Assembly (NCBI RefSeq): GCF_000306255.2
Contig: NZ_AKWY02000015.1
Location: 65,001 to 109,223, forward strand
Direction: 5' to 3'
Length of the DNA stretch: 44,223 bases
Source of the DNA: Leptospira noguchii serovar Panama str. CZ214
GTDB taxonomy: Bacteria > Spirochaetota > Leptospiria > Leptospirales > Leptospiraceae
Shown here: positions 12,573-26,688 of the stretch, in pieces
Layout: each line of letters opens with the position of its first letter
Position numbering within the stretch: the first letter of the stretch is position 1
Notes under the pieces: model-generated
What the model was told of the DNA's origin: nothing
What the model saw: the letters and a program-made list of their open reading frames with translations, nothing else
Database searches by the model: none
Made by a program: the position numbers and the translations under genes

Positions 12573-13013
12573 ATGAAGAATTCTTTTCATAAACAAAACC
12601 ACAAGGAATCCTGTCAAAATAGTATGAAAAAGTTATTACTCATTTGTGTTTTAGTATGTTTCGTTGCGGTTTTTGCCGAAGAAGAAAGTCCCGTAAAGTT
12701 CAAACTGGAAAAAAGTTTTGGTAACGCGTATCTTTTAAAAATTATTCATCCAGCCAATTTTGGTGTTCAGAAGGACGCCCCTCATAAAATAACTTTAAAT
12801 CCTAGAAGTGGAGTAAAGGTTGAAAAAGCGGATCTGAAAGTAAAAGGAAAAATTTCAGAAAAGAAGAAAGAATATTTCGCTTCTGTGGACCCGATTTCTC
12901 TTATTGTTACCGGTAAAGGAGAATTAGAAATTCAAGGTAAGATCTACTATTGTAACTTCGATAAGAATATATGCATTCCCGGAAAAATTCAGCAAGTGGA
13001 AATAATTCAGTAA
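12573..13013 (+). CDS. Secreted protein with DsbD-alpha/DsbC-corrector-like end
   Basis: 146 residues. GAGGGA eight bases before ATG 12573 favours that start, which gives a signal peptide with a long polar n-region; the internal ATG at 12624 (MKKLLLICVLVCFVAVFAEE) would give a standard one. The mature domain ends GKGELEIQGKIYYCNFDKNICIPG, resembling the CN(D/K)...C(L/I)P ending found in N-terminal domains of DsbD-type thiol-disulfide proteins and related corrector domains. That similarity suggests a role in extracytoplasmic redox chemistry, but the domain here is short and the match is only to this end segment. No redox partner gene is adjacent. Confidence 0.6.
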   Translation: MKNSFHKQNHKESCQNSMKKLLLICVLVCFVAVFAEEESPVKFKLEKSFGNAYLLKIIHPANFGVQKDAPHKITLNPRSGVKVEKADLKVKGKISEKKKEYFASVDPISLIVTGKGELEIQGKIYYCNFDKNICIPGKIQQVEIIQ

Positions 13014-13247
13014 TTTCCAGGAATGTATTTGGGTTTTAAAAGATTTTTGAATTGGAGATAATCGATTCTGATTTGTGCGAAGTATTTTATGTTTTTTAAT
13101 TTAATAGTTTGGTCTGATTTTCAAAAAAACTATATTTTGAGATCAACTCATATTCTTTGACAGATATTTTAAGATAAATAATGTTTTAGAATATTTTTCA
13201 TTGTGTGATAGAAGATTGTTTTATTTTTGCGGTTATCTGAATTTTGG

Positions 13248-13515
13248 AACGTGATTTCGATCATAATTCATTTTTCTGAAAGAAGTCGGAATTTGAACTT
13301 CATAGATTAATTCTTAAAATGTGAAAACTACCGCAATCGAAAAAAAAGAAGTTTATAATATTTGAATCTGTTGTATTCAAGTGTGGGAACTCACACAAAA
13401 CTTAAGCTTTTTTGTAAAATGACGTGGGAACTACCACAAATCACGATTTTACGAACAAATCTTGAATGTAGGAACTCATACTTTTAGAAAATTCTTTCTC
13501 AGTCGAACTCACGTT
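13248..13515 (-). repeat. Family-A repeat, full length (268 bp)
   Basis: Ends AACGTGATTTCG (13248-13259) and CGAACTCACGTT (13504-13515). The reverse complement runs nearly in step with 6115-6380 along its whole length, with small differences only. With the adjoining family-B repeat it fills most of the 13014-13831 gap; 13014-13247 shows nothing recognisable. Confidence 0.85.
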
Positions 13516-13706
<191 letters not shown>

Positions 13707-13831
13707 AAAATTAGAACAACAAATGAATTACGTTTTTTTGATCGAGAAGATGAAACCGTTGATCGATCTCGAATTTGCTCCACCTTTTTGTATTAAATTT
13801 ACGTTAAGTGAAATATTCCTCAAAAGAGAGA

Positions 13832-14259
13832 CTAACGTTTTAGACTTGATTTCAAACCGGGAGAACTAATTTGAAATAAGAAGTAGATCTTTCCTTGGAT
13901 AGGACCGGAAGATTTTACGATCTGTCCTTTGGATTCAACCAGTTCTTTGAGAACCGATTTATCGGAAGGGCGAAACTTATCTCCTTTTTCTGCAATGAGA
14001 AGATTGAGTGCCCTTTTACGAGCCAAGTCTTGGGCCTCATCCGCGTTTCCTTCTAAAGAAGAAACTACTACTTGAAACGTATCTGAATTTAAAAAACCCT
14101 CGGCGGCTTTGATAAATTCATCTCCTGAACTTTCATTGGATTCTTCCATTACTGTAGTAGTTTTTTTAGGACGTTCGTTTGTCATTTCCGTTGAAGTAGA
14201 GGATGAACAATGATAGATGGATAGTAACAACGTTATGATTGAAAACACTTGAATCGGTT

Positions 14260-14263
<4 letters not shown>
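13832..14263 (-). CDS. Hypothetical lipoprotein
   Basis: The 143-residue protein has a lipoprotein signal ([19 protein letters not shown], cysteine at 19) followed by a Ser/Thr/Glu-rich linker of about 30 residues, then a small folded domain containing [32 protein letters not shown]. That segment, a strand followed by an ARKRA-type helix, recalls LPP20/FlgT-like domains, but the match is weak. It overlaps the upstream gene by four bases (ATGA), so both are probably translated together and exported to the same place. Confidence 0.72.
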
Positions 14264-14964
<701 letters not shown>

Positions 14965-14989
14965 GAGACAAACGTATTTGAATCCTTTG

Positions 14990-15032
<43 letters not shown>

Positions 15033-15056
15033 CCTTAAAGAGGAAAGACTGTAGCT

Positions 15057-16694
<1,638 letters not shown>

Positions 16695-16695
16695 G

Positions 16696-18369
16696 ATGAA
16701 ATACTTGAAAGACGTTATGGTTTATCGAACGTACAATTTAGAACTATTAGAAAAATATAATTCTATCTTATCTAGATTTTTAAATTGTAAAAACCCATTT
16801 CCCAATTTATATTATAGGCTCTACTTTTTATCAGGCGGATCGTATGATTTTTTTTATAAAAGATTCTTACTCAAGAAAAAATCTTTCGATTTGCAGATCG
16901 GGTGTAATTTGAAAAAAATTGGTTTAAAGGTAAAGAATTACTATAGTAAAATATTCTATTATTTTGTTTTACTTTTGTTTTTTACAGGCTCTTTTTTAGA
17001 GGCCGCTCCGGGAGATTTTGTAAAAGACGTAAAAATTCCTACCCTCACTTTTGAATTTCCGGAAGTAAATGTATTTAGTGCTGGAAAGGGGACAGAAGTT
17101 TATTTTTTACCGGGCGAAGAATTCCCTCTTAGAAATTTAGAAATTCATATCTATGCAGGAGTTTTGTACAATCCGAATCTTCCTCCCGAGATTCCTGAAC
17201 TTTTTGTTCAAGCTTGGAAACACGGAGGGGTTCCTTCTGCGCCCGGAAGTAAATTTATAGAAACTTTAGAAGGTTACGGAGCCAAGATTGACACAGACGT
17301 AAATTCCGAAAAAATTATATTCACAATTTCTTATCTTTCTAGATTCGAAAAAGAAGTAGTTCCGTTGGTCCGTGAATTTATCACCTCCCCGTTGTTAAAC
17401 GAAGAAGGTTTTGCGGTCGCAAAACTCAATTTAGAAGAATCGATTAAAAGAAGAAACGATAAGATTTCCGATATTGCTTATCGTAAAACCGCAGAACTTG
17501 TTTATAAAGGAACCGTTTTAGGTAAAAGTGTCGAGTTGGATTCTCTTGCAAGAATCAGTTCGAAGGACATTAAAGAATACTTTGATAAAACCGTTTCTAT
17601 TTCCAAAAGAATCGTTTTGCTTACGGGGGATTTGCAAAAAGAAGAAGCGGAACCTTTGATCGCTTCCATTTTGCCTTCGAGAGAAAATTTTCGTAACGAA
17701 ACTTCTGTAAAAATCAATACACAAATTTTAAAGAAAAATTTAGACTCTCTATCCTTTCAAATTTTAGGCGTGGATAAGGATGCGACTCAAAGTGTAGTGA
17801 TGATGGCCGGAATTCTTCCAGCTCATAGAGATCCTGATTTTTACGCGATTCAATTGGCGAATTATATCATTGGAGGAGGAGGTTTTAGTTCTTATTTAAT
17901 GCAAAAGATCCGTTCCGATAGAGGACTTGCCTATTCTTCGGGGAGTTCTACTTATTTTGAAAGGGATTATGGAATGGTTTACTTTACTACTCAAACAAAA
18001 ACTTCCACGACTAAGGAAGTATACGATCTGATGCGTGAAATTCTAAGTGAAGAAACGATTTCTAAAATTTCCGAAAAGGAATTAGAATCCGCTAAACAAT
18101 CCATCGTCAATCGGTTTATCTTTCAGTTTGTGGATAAAATGGGAATATTGCATAACTTTCTCCGATTTCAAGAACACGGTATGCCAAACGATTATTTAAA
18201 GAAATATCGAGACAAGATTCAAGCAGTTACGTTAGACGATCTTAGAAGAGTAGGAAAAAAATATTTCGTAAGTTCTTCTGTTAAAACAATTTTAACCGGA
18301 CCAAAAAACATTACAAAAGGTTTAAATGAATCCATAAAACACATTACACCGGAAGAAAGGATTCCTTAG
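16696..18369 (+). CDS. M16-family protein without zinc motif (partner subunit)
   Basis: The frame gives 557 residues, but about 95 lie before the hydrophobic signal ([16 protein letters not shown]). The true start may be an internal codon such as TTG at 16909, which would give a normal signal peptide; no clear ribosome-binding site decides it. The HxxEH motif is absent ([14 protein letters not shown] at that position), while the substrate-binding R/Y-type signature is present in [17 protein letters not shown] (near 404). This is the usual pairing of an active M16 subunit with a non-catalytic one, as in mitochondrial processing peptidase and many bacterial pairs. The two probably form a periplasmic heterodimer. 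Confidence 0.85.
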   Translation: MKYLKDVMVYRTYNLELLEKYNSILSRFLNCKNPFPNLYYRLYFLSGGSYDFFYKRFLLKKKSFDLQIGCNLKKIGLKVKNYYSKIFYYFVLLLFFTGSFLEAAPGDFVKDVKIPTLTFEFPEVNVFSAGKGTEVYFLPGEEFPLRNLEIHIYAGVLYNPNLPPEIPELFVQAWKHGGVPSAPGSKFIETLEGYGAKIDTDVNSEKIIFTISYLSRFEKEVVPLVREFITSPLLNEEGFAVAKLNLEESIKRRNDKISDIAYRKTAELVYKGTVLGKSVELDSLARISSKDIKEYFDKTVSISKRIVLLTGDLQKEEAEPLIASILPSRENFRNETSVKINTQILKKNLDSLSFQILGVDKDATQSVVMMAGILPAHRDPDFYAIQLANYIIGGGGFSSYLMQKIRSDRGLAYSSGSSTYFERDYGMVYFTTQTKTSTTKEVYDLMREILSEETISKISEKELESAKQSIVNRFIFQFVDKMGILHNFLRFQEHGMPNDYLKKYRDKIQAVTLDDLRRVGKKYFVSSSVKTILTGPKNITKGLNESIKHITPEERIP

Positions 18370-19196
18370 TGTACTGTAAGTTTCAACATAAACAGTATCA
18401 ATTCGAAGGGATTTCGGAGGGAGGTATTCGTACTTCCTTGTATCTTCCTTCTTTGAGTTTGATGTTTGACATCGGGGCTCAGAATCCAAATAGGATTCAT
18501 TTGGATAACTTGTTATTAACTCATTCTCATCTAGATCATTCCTGCGGATTGCCGTATTACATATCTCAGAGATCTTTGAGGAAATTAAAACCGCCTAAAA
18601 TTTTTGTTCCAGCTCCTTTAAAAGAGCCGATGCGAAAAATTTTAGATCTTTATTCTGAGATCGAAAATTTTACTTACGCATACGAACTCAGTGCAGTAAG
18701 TCCTGGAGATAAGATTGATTTAGATTCAAATCATTTTTTTTCTCCTCATCAAACTTTTCATAGGGTTCCTTCTCAAGGATATACTTTATATCAGAAAAGA
18801 AAAAAGTTGAAAAAGGAATTTCAATCCCTTTCTCAAGACGAACTCAACCAAGCTTTAAAGGAAAAAAGAGAGGTTTCTGAGTTGAGCGAAATTCCGGTGA
18901 TCAGTTTTTCGGGGGACACAAAAATAGAATACGTTTTAGAACACGAAGACGTTGCAAATTCTAGTATTCTATTTATTGAATGTACTTATATAGACGAAGA
19001 GCGAAACGTGGCTCAGGCAAGGGAATGGGGACATACTCATCTGGACGAAATTTTGGGGAATCTTTCTGCGTTTAAAAACGAAAAGATTGTACTCATTCAC
19101 TTTTCGAAACGTTATTCGATTTCTTATATCCGAGAAGTTCTAGACAAAAGAATTCCAAAAGAAGAACGACATAGATTTCATCCGTTTTTGCCGTGA
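18369..19196 (+). CDS. RNase Z-like metallo-beta-lactamase-fold hydrolase
   Basis: The 275-residue cytoplasmic protein has the [10 protein letters not shown] motif (His52, His54, Asp56, His57), then [18 protein letters not shown], the GHTHLDEI histidine motif and [10 protein letters not shown], the order seen in ribonuclease Z. RNase Z removes the 3' trailer of tRNA precursors; whether this one acts on tRNA is not settled by sequence. It lacks an obvious long exosite arm, having instead a short charged [13 protein letters not shown] segment. The start is GTG overlapping the previous stop by one base, and the next gene overlaps by four, so it sits firmly in the operon. Confidence 0.8.
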   Translation: MYCKFQHKQYQFEGISEGGIRTSLYLPSLSLMFDIGAQNPNRIHLDNLLLTHSHLDHSCGLPYYISQRSLRKLKPPKIFVPAPLKEPMRKILDLYSEIENFTYAYELSAVSPGDKIDLDSNHFFSPHQTFHRVPSQGYTLYQKRKKLKKEFQSLSQDELNQALKEKREVSELSEIPVISFSGDTKIEYVLEHEDVANSSILFIECTYIDEERNVAQAREWGHTHLDEILGNLSAFKNEKIVLIHFSKRYSISYIREVLDKRIPKEERHRFHPFLP

Positions 19197-19870
19197 GTAA
19201 AGGAAGTCCTCCCGGAAAATACGGGACCTCAATTTTTCTAAACGGTCTGGAAGAGAAGATCGATTCCGATTTGATTCCACGTCCGATTGAAATTTTATTT
19301 CAGATGGAAAGAGAAGCCGCCGAGTTAGGCGTTCCGGTTTTAACCCCTGCTTCTGGAGCGGTTCTGCGTTTTCTGGTGGAGAACGAACAACCAAAAGAAA
19401 TTTTAGAATTAGGAACTGGGTACGGTATTTCCCTTTTTTGGATGGCTTCCGGTTTAAAAGTAAATTCTAAGATTGTGTCTTTGGAAAGAGAGATCAATTA
19501 TATTGCTCAAGTTCGGTCCTACTTAGAAAAACATTCTTTTGAGAATTTAGATATTCATCTTTTAAAGGTTCATTGTCTTCATTATCTCAAAGAGATTTGC
19601 GGCAATCCAAATGCCAATTGGACCGCCAAATTTGTGTTTGTCGATTGTGATAAGGTTTTGTACCCTGAAATTTTTCGAATTCTGAAACGTCTACAACCAG
19701 ATACTGCTGTGTTCGATAATGTTCTTTGGCACGGTAGAATTTTTGATCCTTCCAGACAAGCTCCTTCGGACAAGGCGGTGAGAGAATTTTGGAACGAGGT
19801 TCAAAATTCCAATTTGGCTTATACTCTTTTTCCGGTCGGAGACGGTCTACTTAGGATTCAATTTAGATGA
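19193..19870 (+). CDS. SAM-dependent O-methyltransferase
   Basis: 225 residues of the class I methyltransferase fold, family 3 (catechol O-methyltransferase-like). It shows motif [17 protein letters not shown] (near 70), an acidic [16 protein letters not shown] after strand 2, the [18 protein letters not shown] segment with the metal-binding-type aspartate, and [16 protein letters not shown] near 170. GTG start overlapping the previous stop by four bases. It is last in the M16-M16-RNase Z-like operon. Substrate cannot be read from the sequence; family members methylate hydroxyls of small aromatic compounds or tRNA wobble uridines. Confidence 0.85.
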   Translation: MSKGSPPGKYGTSIFLNGLEEKIDSDLIPRPIEILFQMEREAAELGVPVLTPASGAVLRFLVENEQPKEILELGTGYGISLFWMASGLKVNSKIVSLEREINYIAQVRSYLEKHSFENLDIHLLKVHCLHYLKEICGNPNANWTAKFVFVDCDKVLYPEIFRILKRLQPDTAVFDNVLWHGRIFDPSRQAPSDKAVREFWNEVQNSNLAYTLFPVGDGLLRIQFR

Positions 19871-20043
19871 CAGTAAGCGGCGAAGACGCTCTCTCCTTTT
19901 TTCGGAAAGTAATAGTATTTTCAGTATAATTCTTCAAACTGTATTCTAAATTACGAATATAGATTTGTCTCTGCACGATTTGCTTGTGCAAATCCAAAAC
20001 ATACTGTCTTCTGAACACAAAATACTAGTTGCGTTTTAAAACA

Positions 20044-20843
<800 letters not shown>

Positions 20844-20844
<1 letters not shown>

Positions 20845-22244
20845 TGAGGCATTTTCAAAACTTTTTTTCGATTTATAATTTTATCTTTTTAACTTTCCTG
20901 TTTTCGGGATCGGTACTTTTGGCCGGTCCTGAAAAGGCGGATTCTAAACCAGTTTCTAAATCTCCAATTAAAACTTTTAAAATAGTGATCGATCCGGGAC
21001 ATGGTGGGGTGGATCTCAAACCCAAAGAAGACCACGGAGACAAATACGATCCAATTTCGGATAAATATCTGGAACTTTACAAGGCTGGGGCTTCTTTTAA
21101 GGGAACTAAAGAAAAAATAATCGTATTAGAACTTTCTAAAGAACTAAAGGAGGTTTTAGACCTTACTAAAACCGAGGAAGGATTTAAAATTTTTCGATCT
21201 TATATGAAATCGTTTACCAATGAAGATTTACCTTGGATACAAATTGATTCGGTAATGACTCGAAACGAAAACGCCGAAGAAAAAGAATATACCTCCATTG
21301 AGGATCCTAACGCTCCGTATCGCCTTTTTGATTATCCGGATAAAAAAAACAAACAGATACAATTTGGAAGGATTTCGTTTATTAATCGTGAAAAACCGAA
21401 TTTGGTTGTTTCCCTTCATCTCAATCCTAGCTATAAGGAACATCCCGGTGGAATGGCGGCAGTGCTTACTCCTTCTTATAGAACTTTTTACATATTAAAA
21501 GGAATTAGTGAAGGCAGATATCAGAAGGAGAAGTTTGAAAATTCTCCTTGGAAAGATTGGATGGTTTTTAAAGAAGGTTGGTCCAAATTAGAAAATGCTG
21601 TCGCAGATGCTTGGATTTACTTTTACGGATATTGGCCAAGTCGGAGTGGAAAAAAAGCGGATCTATCCGCGTTCGAAGGTTATCGCCAAAATATGGTTAG
21701 CTGGAAATATAAGGATCTTGCCGGATGGGAAGAATTGGCAAAGGTTGGAGGTAAGGGGCAATACTCTAAAACTCATAAACATTTTGTAGCCGAAGGTAAA
21801 TTTTGGGGAAGAGAAAAGGCGGAACCAGAACTTTGGAGAAGAGAAGACGGCCGAGAAGGTTTTGGCGGAGATAACCACTATGCTTCTGCAGAGTTGATGA
21901 GATTTGTTCAGTATGGGCTTCGAAAAATAAAAACCGAGGAAAAATTTCCCGAACCGGGGCCGATCAACAAACCTTATCTTTCTACATACGCGTTACCCAC
22001 CTTTATCAATGCTATTTCTGCTTATTTAGAAATCGGTTATATAGATAAAGAAAATGATATGGTCTTGATGACAAAACGTAAGAAAGACGTTGCAATTTCA
22101 CTTGCTGCCGGAATTTATTCTTTGGTTCACGGAATGAAAATCAAAAAACAAAATTATCCTTATATTCCGGTTGGTAAGAAAATCAATTGGAAACGTTACG
22201 AAAACGGAAAAGAAGGAAATTATTTTCAAATCGTAAGCGATTGA
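20844..22244 (+). CDS. N-acetylmuramoyl-L-alanine amidase (Amidase_3 type), enlarged
   Basis: Cleaves the bond between muramic acid and the stem peptide of peptidoglycan, in the periplasm. The 466-residue protein starts at GTG 20844, overlapping the previous stop, with a signal segment ([15 protein letters not shown]). Family landmarks: [10 protein letters not shown] (near 46-54), a glutamate in [13 protein letters not shown] (near 95), [11 protein letters not shown] (near 188) and a C-terminal [12 protein letters not shown]. Typical catalytic domains are about 180 residues; here long insertions separate the motifs, the largest (about 160 residues, aromatic-rich, [16 protein letters not shown]) between SLHLN and the last motif. 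The insertions may bind the helical partner encoded upstream. Confidence 0.85.
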
Positions 22245-22669
22245 AAAATTCTTTTCTTACATTCCGCAATCCTCCAAACGCGAAGTTCGCCACTTCTTCT
22301 GGAAAGATCTGGACTCTACTGTTTTACAACTCGCTTTCTGTAGATTACTTACTAGAAAAAATGTGATTCGCTGTCTTAAACGTAGCTAACTTAGAATCAA
22401 GAACTTCTAATATTTCCTTAAAACATTTGAAACTAGCGTTATGGGCATTTAGTTACTGAAGTATATTTTATTATATGCATATAGAGAAATCTCTTGGACG
22501 GAAAAAATTGTTAGAGTTAAAGATGACATCTATTATCAAATAGCTGAAGGAACTTAATCGACTACCAAGTATTCTTTCTTCGTTTTTAACATCTCACTTC
22601 TTCATTGAGTAACCGTTATCGTTAAATTTGTGTTTTATAAAACGAAGATATAAAAACGTTTTCGAAAAA
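22245..22669. other. Intergenic stretch, nothing recognised
   Basis: 425 bases between convergent genes. I see no open frame worth reporting, no copy of the interspersed repeats and no RNA gene. Confidence 0.6.
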
Positions 22670-22695
22670 TCCCCCTTTCTTAAACAAAAGGGGGA
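22670..22695 (-). terminator. Terminator of the beta-helix lipoprotein gene
   Basis: TCCCCCTTT (22670-22678) pairs with AAAGGGGGA (22687-22695). On the minus strand the stem is followed by a run of T (complement of the A run at 22665-22669). On the plus strand T also follows after a four-base spacer, so it may work in both directions. Confidence 0.8.
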
Positions 22696-22702
22696 AGGTT
22701 TT

Positions 22703-23774
22703 TTACTGACACGCTCCCATTGCAAGGGTATGTCCATTTACGTAAATAGTAACATTATAGTTACTGTTTATGATGTCCACATTTGGTTGTAAGTCCGCTA
22801 TTGTGGGAGGATAGTGATCCCATTTGTTGTTCACCGCATATAAGATTTTTCCTGGCTCGTTACTTCCAGTATGTAAATCATAACTTAAATTGCAGGAAAG
22901 GATATTGTTTCCCACGCTTCCGGTGCTTCCTCCTCCAAGATCCAAACCGTCTGCGTTAGTCAACACTCCGATTAGATTTTGAGAAATAGTGTTATTCTCC
23001 ACTCTACTGGGTGGTCCTTGTACGGATCCAGGGCCGTCGATTCCTCTTATGGCAGAAGTAATTTTATTTCCAGTAATAACATGACCCCCTTCGCCTTGAA
23101 CTAGATTGTGAATGTTTACGCTAATTCCAAGGGCCGAAATTGTATTGTTTCGAATTGTTGTTCCAGCATCTTGTAAAAGTACTGCCACACCATTAAGGGG
23201 ACCTTCCATAGGATGGGAATATGTATTACTGATTTGGAATCCTGCAATCGTTGTTAGGCGTCGGCCTGTTATCGTAGTAAAACGCGTGTCGTTAGTTGAT
23301 GTAGGAAATCCAGAAATCAAAGTCGGTCCTACTCTAGGAAAGAACCCCGAACCATGATAGCCCGTAGATTGTTCTCCGCCGACCATACCTTTGCCTAATT
23401 CGTCTCCAATGAGGTTAACTCCATCAGGTACATAAAGTGGGAATCGTTCTCCAGAAGCGACATCATAGGTTCCGGGTGCGACAAAGATAGAATCTCCAAA
23501 TTTAACTAACGATAATGCTTTGATGATTGTTTTGAAAGGTTGATTTGAAGTTCCAGGATAAGAATCTCTTCCCCCGGCCGAGTCTACAAAGTAACTAACG
23601 TTAGATACAGAAATATAGGAAGAATTTTTTTCACGATCAAGCGTAAGTTTTAATAGTTGATAGTTGTTGATTAAAAACTCCTGAAAGAATTGAGGAAGAT
23701 TTTCCGGATTCCTGGTTTTCTGTGACACACCCGACCAAGAATATGAGTAATGTAATTGAAAGAATTTGTTTCAT
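22703..23774 (-). pseudogene. Frameshifted DUF1565-type beta-helix lipoprotein
   Basis: From ATG 23774, six bases after AGGAG, the sequence reads a clean lipoprotein signal, MKQILSITLLIFLVGCVTEN, but this frame closes at 23637 after 45 residues. The main domain is open in another frame from about 23728 to 22703: YFVDSAGGRDSYPGTSNQPFKTIIKAL (DUF1565 opening), VAPGTYDVASGE, then right-handed parallel beta-helix rungs with GVAVLLQDAGTTIRNNTIS and SRVENNTISQNLIGVLTN. The two frames overlap at 23640-23728 and differ by one base, so a single indel there separates signal from domain. The domain frame could restart at GTG 23728, but would lack any export signal. It may be a pseudogene, a strain-specific error or a switchable gene. 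Confidence 0.75.
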
Positions 23775-24288
23775 TTTTTCTCCTGAATTCGACATTCAGG
23801 AGAAAAATTAGTCATAATTCAACAAATAAATAATTAATATGTTAAAAATACATAATATACGCTATATATTAAAAAAGTATGTTTTAAGTATTTAGGTGTA
23901 GTAGTCCTTTATACAATGAATTATTTTTTGAATGACGATCGCAAAACAACGATTTCATGAAGGTAATTGATATCTTAAAAAATTTAAGCACAAAGACCAA
24001 CTGCTTCTATATATTTAACGGATTTAGTAGCTGAACAAAGAAGTAAATATCAGATTAGAGTTCTTGTTATACGATTGTGATTAAAGTTGATCCGGTAATA
24101 CTATCTTCCGTTCCTGATCAAAAACAAAAAATCTTCAGACTCTCTTTGATTTCTTATCTGAGGACGTTGTTCGATTGAAGATTTAAAATTTTTCTCTTCT
24201 TGTTAAGTTCATATTTTATAAATTTGTTTCCGATGAATGTATGCGCTAATGTATTTTTTTGAAGGATATTTTATATTAAGTAAGTTCG

Positions 24289-24466
24289 ACGTAAAAAAAT
24301 TAGGCCGGACCGGGCTCTCTGCTCTTGTCAATAAATTATATATGAGAATATTTTTTAGTTTTAATATAGAATGCTACCTGTCGAGCGATCCATGGAGAGT
24401 GAGGCGCTGAGTTTGAGAGAAACATGGCTTAAAGTTTCCTTGTATCGATCCCTTTTGGGTTAATTT
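24289..24466 (+). repeat. Family-B repeat, decayed copy
   Basis: Retains GGCCGGACCGGGCTCTCTGC, TCTTGTCAATAAATTAT, TTTTAGTTTTAATATAGAAT, GAGCGATCCATGGAGAG and ATCGATCCCTTTTGGGTTAA in the same order as 2480-2648. It lies in a gene-poor stretch (23775-25584). The rest of that stretch, apart from the two features listed next, shows nothing I recognise. Confidence 0.7.
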
Positions 24467-24685
24467 AAAAAAAATTATGATTATGCTCAATTGTAGGAAT
24501 TGATCAAGCATAATTGTTAAACTCTATGATAATAAAAATTTGACTTTTATATTTTTAAATATTCTAATGTTTTAATATATTTATAACTGATACAGATTCA
24601 ACGGCTGCCTTTCAAAGTTTATATTTCGTTTAGACTTTAAAGCTTCGTTTTTATGAATTCATTTTTTGCATTTTATAGAAGTGTC

Positions 24686-25028
24686 TTAAATTAATTCTAT
24701 AGAATTTGAGAATACCCCTCTCCATTTATTTTTTTCTATTATTTCTTTTACTTTTTCTGAAATAATAATTGGCCGGTTTGCGCTTCCTCCGCTTCCAAAC
24801 CACTCGTTTGTTCTAACGAAATCAGGCATGTTTGTAAAAATATTTTTTCGGAATTTCATTTTCTGGTTTTGTGGAAAGTTATATTTTTTCTATCAATCTA
24901 AATATTATTTTGCCAGTAATTTATTTCTAATAATACATAACGATATTTTAATAATGCACATTAAAACGGTTCACTATTCGGGTGTATCAAAAGAACCCAA
25001 AAAATTTAACGGATCAATTTTGTAAAAC
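24686..25028 (-). pseudogene. Decayed gene, possibly an immunity-type protein
   Basis: On the minus strand 68 codons are open to a TAA at 24686, with protein-like content: NFPQNQKMKFRKNIFTNMPD, TNEWFGSGGSANRPIIISEK and KNKWRGVFSNSIELI. The IIISEKVKEIIEKNKWRGV ending resembles the C-termini of several predicted immunity families (Imm11/Imm43-like). Upstream, coding-like pieces continue in other frames (YVLLEINYWQNNI near 24925; FYKIDPLNFLGSFDTPE at 25028-24977), separated by stops and shifts. That pattern fits an old gene with at least two frameshifts and one nonsense change. A separate open frame on the other strand (24828-25025) is probably a shadow. The family assignment is tentative. Confidence 0.45.
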
Positions 25029-25455
25029 TACGGAAGTGCTCAAAAAAATACATCTACCATGAATGTTGGTTTTTTTAAAAGAGGTCCTACATTCTGAGTT
25101 TTGAAACAAATTCAGCATATAAGTTATTTCAAAAATATCCTAGAATAATCAGAATTGGCATTTTAAGTAAAGATAAAGTATTTCGAGATGGCTTTTAAGT
25201 AATGTTTTCATGTGTCGAATAATAAAAAAGATAGTATATTTTTGGTTTTTAGATAGTATGCCTAAAATAAAAGGCTTCAATGATAGGAATTTAATTTTAG
25301 TATCCCATAACTTACAAAAAAATATATCAGTATAAAATACTATACTTATATTATCCTAGGGACGGGGGCTTCATAACAAAGAAATTACTTTAGTTTTAAA
25401 ATTTTTATACTGAATGGATTTTTATTGTATAGAATATGATTTGTTCTTCACAATA

Positions 25456-25543
25456 GAGTTGTTAAAAAAAATTCATATCTACAACCGATTTTATCTATTT
25501 GTTTTAATAAAAAGGCAGAAGAAAATTTATTTTTTAACAACTC
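25456..25543. repeat. Family-C MITE copy (short type, 88 bp)
   Basis: TA then GAGTTGTTAAAAAAAATTCA at the left; TTTATTTTTTAACAACTC then TA at the right. The interior matches the short copy at 2673-2758. Confidence 0.85.
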
Positions 25544-25584
25544 TAATATAAATTTTAAAATTAAAATATGGACGGTTGATACAA

Positions 25585-26685
25585 ATGTATCAAAAAATAA
25601 GAATATTTAGTTTTTTAAATGTGTTATCTTTTTTACTTTTTTTTCAGCCTATATTGGCGCAAACACAAACTACAGCTCCAGACCCTTTACTCCGAGATAG
25701 TTGGTATGAAGATCAAGAACAAGAAGAGGCTGTAATCTATAACAAAGTAATGAAATACTTTCGACCTAATGTCCATTTTGTTTGGAAAACCGATTTACAC
25801 GGAAGAAATTATAAGTTTTACAAGGACGGAAGAGTGGAGTTTTTAGTGGATCGGAATTTCAGGGAGGTGTTTCCGGATGTTTCTGAGTTGGACGTTCATC
25901 TAAGCGAGGCAAAAGCATTAGCAAAACACGGTGAACCATATTCTGCGATTCGTTTATTAAAAGGGATTGGACTTTGTTATCGATTTCAATTTGGAAAACT
26001 TGTACCAGAAGGATACAGAACCGCGACGGAAGAACTGAATCGACTGATCAAACACATGGCCCATAAAAAAACGAATTTGGACGATCTTACTGATCCGTAT
26101 GGTTGCATAAAGGAGAATATTCTAAAAATTGAAAGTGATCAATTTCGATTTTCCTTGGAAACTACAAACGATTGGAAACATTTATTTCCCGAACTGGAAA
26201 CTCCGGAAAGTGGAACCGAAGGAGATCATGTTTGGAAAGTTCGAAGATTTTATCAATCGATAGGGTATGGTGGATTGGCAAAAAATAAAAACGAAGAAGA
26301 ATGGGAAAGAATGTATCGTTCCCAAACCGAAAAATTTCTTAACTACAAACCGGATCGAATTCTATTAACGATAGGGCTTTCTTATCATCCGGTTGCGGCG
26401 ATTTATACTTCTAAAAATTATTTTCAACTCTGGGATCTCAAGCGTGGAATTAATTCTAGAACAATTCGGGAGACAAATTTTAGAAGAAAAAAGGAAGATG
26501 ATTCTTATACAACTCGTTTTGAAATTTTTCACAGAGACGGAAGAAAGGTTCCTATGATCGTTTTAGAAAAATATTATTTAAGAGAAAATCGTGGTCTTTT
26601 GTTTTCCATTTCAGGACCGGAAGCGCAGACGGATCGAATTCGTCAAATCTGGTTGCAATTGAATCAAAAACTAATCGTCGAATGA
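25585..26685 (+). CDS. Hypothetical exported protein
   Basis: 366 residues from ATG 25585; a TTG three codons earlier is also possible. The signal peptide reads KIRIFSFLNVLSFLLFFQPILAQTQ. The mature part is hydrophilic, with HFVWKTDLHGRNYKFYKDGRVEFL near residue 60, a helical stretch with GEPYSAIRLLKGIGLCYRF that looks like a single TPR-type hairpin, and a C-terminal beta-rich domain (RPDRILLTIGLSYHPVAAIY, RFEIFHRDGRKVPMIVLEKYY). I do not recognise the family. The next gene starts three bases after the stop, so the two form one transcription unit. It follows a C-family repeat by 40 bases. Confidence 0.72.
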   Translation: MYQKIRIFSFLNVLSFLLFFQPILAQTQTTAPDPLLRDSWYEDQEQEEAVIYNKVMKYFRPNVHFVWKTDLHGRNYKFYKDGRVEFLVDRNFREVFPDVSELDVHLSEAKALAKHGEPYSAIRLLKGIGLCYRFQFGKLVPEGYRTATEELNRLIKHMAHKKTNLDDLTDPYGCIKENILKIESDQFRFSLETTNDWKHLFPELETPESGTEGDHVWKVRRFYQSIGYGGLAKNKNEEEWERMYRSQTEKFLNYKPDRILLTIGLSYHPVAAIYTSKNYFQLWDLKRGINSRTIRETNFRRKKEDDSYTTRFEIFHRDGRKVPMIVLEKYYLRENRGLLFSISGPEAQTDRIRQIWLQLNQKLIVE

Positions 26686-26688
26686 ATT

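Noticed and set aside
24828..25025. 65-codon open frame (+)
   Set aside because: It lies opposite the better minus-strand coding signal (24686-25028) and has no recognisable content or ribosome-binding site.
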